A stretch of DNA of 64,000 nt from Leptodactylus fallax. Lineage: Eukaryota > Chordata > Amphibia > Anura > Leptodactylidae. The position numbers and the translations under genes are program-made. Below are positions 56,416 to 64,000 of this stretch, piece by piece. The stretch lies in contig CAMRHE010000077.1 of NCBI GenBank assembly GCA_947044405.1, positions 806,001 to 870,000 of the forward strand, given 5' to 3'. Position 1 is the stretch's first letter. Every line of letters begins with the position of its first letter. The notes under the pieces were generated by a model. It was given only the letters and a program-made list of their open reading frames with translations. It made no database searches and was not told where the DNA came from.

Positions 56416-59400
56416 TATATACTTACATATTAGATACCTGCATCTACAAGAATCCCCTAATCTACTGTATTAACTGATCTTTTCCCTTTATAAATGTGAG
56501 ATGTTTAAGCAGTCAGCAGATACAGTTTTCAAGCAGAATAATGGTTGTCATAGGCAGCGGTCTGTATTCTTCTGGAGACTATTGTATTGCTCCAGTCATA
56601 AAGGATGCACTTCTGTTAATAGAAAAACAGTGGGATTCACTGTATATGTAATTCCCTATTACAGAAGTGTAGGTTCACCTTAGGAACCTGAAAGGTATGT
56701 CTATATTTTAATTTGTTTCCAAATTGTTTTGTCAGAATGAGTTGTGTGCAAGTAGATCAGAACTACAATAGATAATGGTTGTATCAACATTGGATAATGT
56801 AACCATTGGCACACCCATCAATCCATGTATTTGCTCCTGTTTGTTTCATTTCATTGTTATCTTTATCATACTTCCTTGACTTTGTTATCTGAGACTGAGA
56901 TAATTTCCTAATATGGTGGCAATGATCATAACCTTTAGCAGCAGGTGCATTCAGTTATTATGTAGGGCGACAACAAATCATCCTAATTTTCTAGCATTGT
57001 CCTTCATCAGAATAGAGAGTGCAGTTTAATGCTGTGACTTAGACAGACATTAGAATGACAAATAATGTGTAGGAGTGACTGGGAAGCCAGTGAGAATCTT
57101 ATTCACTGGCTACTTTCTTCATATAAAAGCATATAAGGGAATCAGATTTTGGAGAAGATATTCAGATTCAGCATCAGCTTCCAAAATCTCATTCAAATAC
57201 CTGAAGCAGAAATTTTCTGCCTGACAAATTCAGCGTCAAATTCCTCTAAGGCTACGTTCACATTTGCACAAATGTCTCTTGAGCCTCCGCCAGTTTCAGT
57301 TTAAAAAACGACAGACACGCGGACAGGCTCCATGTGTTAACGCAGTTTTAGCGGTCCCCTCTCTGCTGTTCAGGTCTGTTGGGTGCCCTATTGCGATGCT
57401 AGTGTGAACCTAGCATAAGAACATCATACCAACAATGAAATACAGGGGTGGTTGTGATAGTGAGATAATACTTTGCAGCTTTAGGATTTGGGCAATGTGT
57501 CATAATTGACAGAACCATGAATTCTGCTCTCTATCAGAAAGTCCTAAAGGAAAATGTTCAAGCATTAGTGTGTGTTGGAAAACTCAAGAACATTAGGAGG
57601 AATGTATCATTCCCAAACTGCTGAAAAAAATCACAAATTGGTTTTAAGTTCTAATCTATGGCAGCTCATAGCTAAATAACTTGAATAACTTAGGAGCAAA
57701 TCACTCCAATGCACAGTTCATGAAAACTAGAGTATGTAACGCCAGTCTTGATGAATCTCCCTTATTACATGCAAAAAGACAACACTCCAAAGTGCAAAGC
57801 TGGCTATACATCAAGATATGTGCTGGCTGAATTCAATCAGTTCCCCCACACATTTTCCCACTCAGATCAACAGAGCATACATGTGGCTTATCTTTCTCAG
57901 GCTACGTTCATAGATCCATCAGAAATCACCGAATGAAAAATTCCTGTAAGCCGCACTTGATCGTTTGGTGATTTCAGTTAAAAAGGACAGACGTTAGTCA
58001 TAGAACGAAGGTCTGTTGGAGGACCAGTAGAATGAAAACGCAGATGCATGTGTGAACCTAGCTCAATACAAAAGGATCAGGTATTTGAATCCAACTGCCT
58101 GATCTCTAGGCCCCCAAAAATATCAAGTGGTTGGCTAGACTTGCTGAAATTGATGGGTTCAAATGACCTCTAATGTGTATGGTCAGCTTTAACCCACTCA
58201 AAAGAGCATGGCTAGTGAGTTTTATATCATCTTCTACAATGATATAAAAGACTGATCTCCACTTAGAACCATTTGATAATTGGGGGCAGTTATTTTTTTA
58301 CTTGGCTGATAGAGATGCTAAAAAACACTTTACAATAAAATATTTAAGTATCTATAACAATTAAGTTTGACAAACAGCAGAAAAAAAAATACTTTTCCAT
58401 GTGGCTTTATATCATTTTCACAGACTATAGAATGGGGTTTTTAGTTACTGCTGTTATATTCTTGTTGGGAGTTGACAGGTTAAGAAGCTGTGGGAACATG
58501 ACCTCCTGTCTGTGCTTGTACATTCTCCCCAAAGCCGCATCCTAAAACATAAAACCTCATCTCTCTATAAAAACATTATTTAACTGTTTTATTACCAGGT
58601 AATTGAAAACCAATAATCTTACATGGTAAACCATACACAACAGCCCTGTACCACAGGAACAGCTCATGTAATTTGCAATGGCCCAAAACATCGCCTTTAC
58701 CCACAGTACTATAGGCCAGTGTAAATCGGAAGAGGATTTTCCCACTTAACTATAGCGGCAGCAAAATGTCAGCGTTTTTTGAGCTAAAGCCAAGTTTGGC
58801 TACAAAAGCAATTGAAAATATATAGGAAGTACTTATACTTCTCTCTTCTGCTCAATCCACTATTGACTTTGGCCCAAAAAAACGCAGCAAAATCTACAAC
58901 AAAAAAAGCTACGTTTCCGCAATGTGCAGCCCTAGCCTAAAATGGTTACATTTATTTCATTTTACTCAGTCTATTTTTGCTAGTGACTTTAAATTTCTAG
59001 GTATCTGGTACTGACATATGCAGAGTAAGTACTGTAAATCTTTGAAATGCAAAGTTCTTGAAATGTAGTTACAATATATGTTCATAATGTATTTATGTAA
59101 ATTTATAGAAAAGATTTGACCATGAAATCTGAACATGTCCTTACTCATGAGGGGAATCTGTATTGATATGAGAATAGTGTATAGGTATTACTAAATACTA
59201 TTATTGGAAATATTTCTTAATGAGTAAACACACTGCAAGACTATTAGCAGAATTTATGAACTTTTTAGTGTAGGAGTAAAGATATTTTTTCTCAGAAATG
59301 CTAGAACCATAACTAGAAGGTTGTACGTAGTACTACTTTTGTTCACATTTTTTTTTAAAGAATTGTTAGTTATGGGACAAAAACATCTACGTCTTGAGTT

Positions 59401-59800
59401 CTTTCTGCATGGTATCTACTTTCTGCAAATATGAAGTTATTTATTTTCTGGGGTTTTTTGTTCAAACTAAAAAGTTAATAGGTACAAAGGTACAGGTGTC
59501 TTTTAGCTGTTAGGCAGGTTTGACATCTGCACTCCTGTGGTTTTAAGCAAAGCCTTGAGACATTTAGGTACTTCTAAGTGGAAAGGTCCACTGTTGAAAA
59601 ACCAAATCCCTCGTAGGTGGCTGATATACTATAAGCTATATACACAACATTTGCATTACTGGTCATTTCAGCCGCTGCTGCCATTCTTGTCTTTAAAATA
59701 TAAAACATATAATATATAAAACTATACACTAAATATTAAAAAAGCACCTCTTCATGAAATAATGTTAGAGCATTTTGCATTGTGCTTAGAGCATATTAGA
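56416..59800. other. Intergenic with scattered MITE fragments
   Basis: Fragments of the GGCTACGTTCACA family at 57247-57416 and 57898-58060 (both ending GTGTGAACCTAGC) and a foldback piece at 58750-58940 (CAAAAAAACGCAGCAAAATC, GCCCTAGCCTAAAA). No gene is recognised. Confidence 0.45.
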
Positions 59801-59845
59801 AGATTTGCTCTTTCTTTCTCTCTCCCTTCCTTCCTTTCTTTCTTT

Positions 59846-59959
59846 CTCACTCCCCCTGCCAAAGAATGATTTCCTTCTTATTTAGTCTGATACGGTCACT
59901 CACCACTAATCGGACAGTATCAGATTGAGCATATTGTATTCACATCTTTCTTTTCTTTC

Positions 59960-60058
<99 letters not shown>

Positions 60059-60138
60059 CACTCCCCCTGCCAAAGAATGTTTTCCTTCTTATGTAGTCTG
60101 ATACTGTCACTCACCACTAATCGGACCGTATCAGATTG
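59846..60138. repeat. Two direct copies of an 82 bp sequence around a CTTT array
   Basis: Copies at 59846-59927 and 60058-60138 share TCACTCCCCCTGCCAAAGAA through TCAGATTG with about four substitutions. Both are preceded by CTTT repeats: a short tract at about 59811-59845 and the long array 59946-60058. Confidence 0.85.
59946..60058. repeat. CTTT microsatellite
   Basis: Over 25 uninterrupted CTTT units after a slightly irregular beginning. A polypurine strand of this length may be unstable. Confidence 0.95.
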
Positions 60139-60443
60139 TGTAAGGCTATAGCTCATTGATATGGTAACACCTGTTATTTTATTCATACATTTACAAGAGA
60201 TATAGCATAGGAACAGCACACAATACACATGTCCGGAATGCTGACACGTCCTCTTCTATGTCTACTCAGCTTCACTCTTCATATGACAATATACCTTGTT
60301 CCAATGGTTGACTTGTCTGCATTACCATAGTATGTGGGATTATACTATGATACTATATATTGTTTTTGGAACCTATAAATAAAGAACATCCTTCTCCTAT
60401 TTCTTTTTTTTTTTTATATTGTGCAGGGAATGTGGGGAGCGTC

Positions 60444-60444
60444 C

Positions 60445-60482
<38 letters not shown>
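60444..60482. repeat. CA dinucleotide microsatellite
   Basis: About 18 CA units with one CG interruption at the left end. Confidence 0.95.
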
Positions 60483-60485
<3 letters not shown>

Positions 60486-62138
60486 ATGCCCTAAAGGAAC
60501 ATTTGTTAAAAAGTACCTTTGTGTTCTACCTACAATGTTACAGTGTCAGGTTTATATCATTCCACACATAATAACAGTGTAAAGTACAGCAAAGGGCCAA
60601 CCTACAGTAAATGGCACATCAGCTTTTTTAAAGACATAGTACCAGTTGCCTTCTTGACTTAGGTATGTTGAATTGCCATGAGGTATAGGACAGTCACAGT
60701 TGCTACTGTTTTTGCACATTTATTAAACAGCATACTGTATTTAGGAGCATTTGGGCTAAAAAACACAAAAACCCAGGAGTGCGAATGCACAGAAACACTA
60801 TATTTTACTGAAAAACTGGCCAAACTGGAAAATCTGCTGAGTGGAGACGAAAGTTTTTAACTTTCTGTATCAGCCTGAGATTCACTATTGGGCTTTATAG
60901 TCCATCTTGTATCTAAGTAACTCCTCTCAACATTGAGTTACGTACAGATGTAGCAGAGTTAAGCCGAACTGCAATTAAACTGCTGCAAAAGTTTTTCCAA
61001 TAACTTTTTATTGGTTTTTGTTGCCTTCTGTGCTAAGATTTTATGATTAAGCAGTTTAACCAATTGCAGAAGTTCAGGCTAACTCTGCTACAGCTGTAGT
61101 AAGAGCTAGTTTTAGTTAATGATAGTGTTATACCGAACAAATTACCATAAGGATTTGTTCCCACTTGTCAGTAAATCAGGTTTCTTTACATTTAAAAGAA
61201 TGTTTAATCAGAAAATAACATAATATTTAAATTAATATTTAATTATGAACATATTTTATTTTTTTGATTCCTTTTATTTTTGATGTGATAATCCACATTA
61301 CAAAATCTTGAAATCTTATAGTTTTCACCCTGGTCACTAGAGCAGTCATAATCTGACTCAGCTTCTATTTTTTATAGTTAATTTTTCAGCTTTGTTGTGT
61401 AACCTGGGCAGAATGAGTAGAGTCATCTTATTTTTATTAGTGGGTAGGCAAGTTAATGGCAGCTTTAGGCTAAGATCCCATGTTGCAGATAGACAGTGTA
61501 TTTTGTTGCAGATTTTGCTGCATTTTTTGTGAGCCAAAGTCAGGAGTGGCTTGAAAAGGAATGTATGAGATAAAGGAAGTATTACTGTAAAATCTACTAC
61601 TGACTTTGGTTCAAAAAACCGTAGGAAAATCTGCATAAAAAACAGTATATCAACACTAGATACTATATACACTGAAAAAGCGTTGTATGCATCCCTCCTA
61701 ACTATCTGAACCATTTCATCCTGGGGACTGTAAGAATCTATGACATTTCATTATCAATTAATTCCCATTCATTTCAGTTGCTATAAAGTGCCCTGCTGTA
61801 GTGTCACTGCAAGGCGTAAAGGAATGAAGTTTGTGTCCCGGCCACCCGGCTGGAAAATATATAGGAGAAAGCTACAACAGTTACACATAATGTTTATTAG
61901 CTTAGTCTACTGAAAGAAGAGAAGAGAACTCAGACAATTCCTGGAATATCACCCAAGGCCGCCAGACAGCATCAAATTTGGAGGGGTCGGGGGGAATCCT
62001 CCGCCACCAGGGCCTCCATTCTCCTTATGAAGAGAAGCTCCCTGAATAGATATTATGATAAATATTAGGTAATTACTATTTGAAGAAGTTCCCTGATATA
62101 TGGAAAGTTTTCTAATGTTACTTACTGTCTTTGTCCAG
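60483..62138. other. Sequence upstream of the second AOX exons
   Basis: A foldback arm (GGCTAAGATCCCATGTTGCA) is at about 61468. No exon for the Fe-S domains or the linker that should precede 62139 is recognised. The frame 60678-60860 does not resemble AOX. Confidence 0.4.
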
Positions 62139-62280
62139 ATAATGGATGACCAAAAACGGAGAACTCTCGTTTTGCAAGGTGATAAGAGCACATGGATAAC
62201 TCCATCATGTCTTACTGAGCTCCTCCAGCTAAAATCCTGCTACCCACTGGCTCCCTTGGTAGTGGGAAATACATTTATTG
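62139..62280 (+). CDS. Second AOX copy, first visible FAD-domain exon
   Basis: Acceptor TTGTCCAG, donor GTAAGT, ends one base into a Gly codon. It encodes IMDDQKRRTLVLQGDKSTW, then TELLQLKSCYPLAPLVVGNT, matching AOX and XDH at the start of the FAD-binding domain, where vertebrate AOX reads like LKELLEFKFKYPQAP and GNT. It lies 31 kb beyond the stop of the upstream AOX gene, same strand, and belongs to the opposite (N-terminal) half of the protein, so it is a separate tandem copy. Whether that copy is functional cannot be told here. Confidence 0.85.
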
Positions 62281-62800
62281 GTAAGTAACGTTAATAAATA
62301 TTATATATTATATATCAAGGAGCAAACTGAAGTGAAGGATTAAGTGGTTCAAAAACATTGATATAAAACATGACATAACATGCCATAAAGCCCCTGGTGG
62401 AGTGAAGTTACGGAAAAGAGTCCATAACATGCTATAAAATAATTGTGTCTCAGATATCAAAACTGGTGACCATACATGACTATTGTATTTCATAATCCTC
62501 AGTGTAGTGCCGTGTATAGAGAAAGGTGAGGGCAGACATGTACAGACTCTAAGGAGAGACCAGCCCTTCCCTTCTCCACTCACTGTGAACCTGTCATAAT
62601 TTTGAAGGTATCTTAGGATGGTATTTTCCTAATAGCAGGGAGTGAACAGCAATTTGTTTAGAGGTTTTACAGGCAGAAAACAGGAAGATTTTTATATAAA
62701 ATGCATTACGTTTTGGTCTAGAGTAACATGCTCTATTAAATGAGACTAAGTTGTCTGAAAAGTTAGAGACCGTTTACTATACATTTACATTTTCTTGTAG

Positions 62801-62893
62801 GTCCTCCAGTCAATCTTACTGGATCATACTATCCAGTTATCATCACCCCAGCCAGAGTCCCAGAGCTGAGCATTGTGAATTTTGCAGAAAAAG
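62801..62893 (+). CDS. Second AOX copy, next FAD-domain exon
   Basis: Acceptor TTCTTGTAG, donor GTAAAA. It completes the Gly codon and encodes PPVNLTGSYYPVIITPARVP then ELSIVNFAEK, matching the FAD-domain segment with HPVIISP and EELSVVN of AOX. The splice phase agrees with the preceding exon. The following exon of the family is not visible before the window ends. Confidence 0.85.
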
Positions 62894-64000
62894 GTAAAAG
62901 AAAAAAAAGAGAGTAATAAAAACTGATATTGGCTTTGTTTAAAAATAAATAAATAAATAAATAAATAAAAAAATACAGTATAGTTGATATTTCTGTGGTC
63001 TTTTTAAGTGTCAACATTGCTCCATTTAGCGAGGCACCATGTACTTTCCTTGTTGAGTTGTACTGTAGGATACACATAAAAGAAAGATCAGATCCTACTG
63101 TATCTTCTGGCGCTGTGCATTTTCTTTACACAAGACATAAAACCTTCTTATGGACAGTTGCTCTAGGTCACATTCAGGAGGCTATAATGCACTTCCTTTT
63201 TGGAATTTGCATTATGTCTAAACATCCCTGATCATGGGTCTAATCACCTATAGGACCATTGATTCCTATGATGCTGCTAGGCTTAGGTCATTGAACCTGT
63301 GGTCAGGATGGAATTTGTGGTCATAATACCGATGTTAAAATCCAGTTACATAACAGCTGTATGAATGTGACCTTACAGTTACATAGATAATAAATATTAT
63401 CTTGGTGAAGTATTAAGTCTGACAGGTTACATTCTTAAAATTTTTCTTCTCTTCCCCTGTGGTTGGGCCTCAGGCTTAAACAGAACCTCAGCAGATTTCT
63501 TTACTTTGAGTTTTCAGAGGAGTAAATATCTGTAGAAAATATCAGTCGCACTCAACTTATTAAGCTTATACCCTGTGATCACATGACGCATATTTTACAG
63601 CGAATACTGTGATGGTAACATGCTTATTGCAACAGGTGGTAAAGAAATGAGGGGCCATCTGCTGTCTTATTCTTTACATTCTATGATATTGTGGGATAGC
63701 TTAGCAGCCCCTCACTACAGATAGGGTGAATGAGCTGCAAGGTACTGGTGAAGGGATAAGGTCACTTTGGTAGGAAAGGGTGGCTATGACCTTGTGGTGT
63801 ACTTAGGAGGCCCTGTGATGTATGTAAGTGCCTGGTTGAAATAATGCCCTGATTTATTTTACTGTCCTAAATTTAGACAACATAAAACTAGATAAGACGG
63901 ACAGAAACTGCACCAAATATATCATAATGGTACACATTTTAAGGTTTTTATAACTTGCTAAAAATGCTTTCATACCTATTTCTTTCTTTTGCCACATCTT
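62894..64000. other. Intron of the second AOX copy, to window end
   Basis: AT-rich with an (AAAT)n tract at 62941-62970. No further AOX exon is recognised. Confidence 0.4.

Noticed and set aside
60678..60860. Frame ending TLYFTEKLAKLENLLSGD, tested as a missing AOX exon
   Set aside because: No match to the AOX Fe-S or linker region and no suitable acceptor-donor pair.
62594..64000. Short segment near 63594-63633 tested as the next AOX exon
   Set aside because: Has AG and GT borders but the translation does not match the FAD domain.
1..64000. CRISPR arrays, operons, tRNA or rRNA genes
   Set aside because: None seen; the window is vertebrate nuclear DNA and the regular repeats are microsatellites, minisatellites or transposon parts.

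Overview
The window is vertebrate nuclear DNA, most likely from an anuran amphibian. It is intron-rich, with canonical GT/AG splice sites, and most of it is DNA-transposon sequence: TTAA-bounded palindromic MITEs, hAT-type elements and several Tc1/mariner families, plus one Ty3/gypsy LTR retrotransposon. The frog or toad assignment is inferred from that repeat flavour and from the host gene. No species can be named from sequence alone.

Host genes. From 62 to 30732 on the + strand lie the last 15 exons of an aldehyde oxidase (AOX) gene. They encode about 597 residues, the whole molybdopterin-binding catalytic half, in one uninterrupted frame with consistent splice phases. Active-site residues mark it as AOX and not xanthine dehydrogenase (XDH): Ala and Ile replace the Glu and Arg that XDH uses to bind purines. 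At 62139-62893, same strand, two exons encode the start of the FAD domain of a second AOX copy, so this is part of a tandem AOX cluster. The 31.4 kb between them should hold the second copy's iron-sulfur exons, but I could not recognise any.

Mobile DNA. The 14 kb AOX intron 13036-27077 carries two antisense insertions. One is a 1567 bp Tc1 element (13269-14835) with a full-length transposase whose last two catalytic residues are 35 apart (DD35E). The other is an 8.4 kb Ty3/gypsy element (16508-24943) with uninterrupted gag and pol and two 1121 bp LTRs that differ at about five sites. Both look recent. Elsewhere in the AOX introns are a hAT-like composite with MITEs nested inside it (1967-4382) and many foldback MITEs, three of them (14900-15755) joined end to end at shared TTAA sites.

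Intergenic region 30.7-62.1 kb. It holds a Tc1 relic inside a hAT-like element inside a foldback MITE (33151-35216), a hAT-type element with a perfect 8 bp target duplication (37207-37975), complete but decayed Tc1 elements of two other families (47032-48634 and 54774-56415), two copies of a short Tc1-type MITE, a degenerate minisatellite (39255-39625), and a CTTT array between two copies of an 82 bp sequence. I see no other protein-coding gene. Nothing here amounts to a clearly new biological system; the strongest leads are the intact DD35E Tc1, the young gypsy element and the second AOX copy without visible N-terminal exons.
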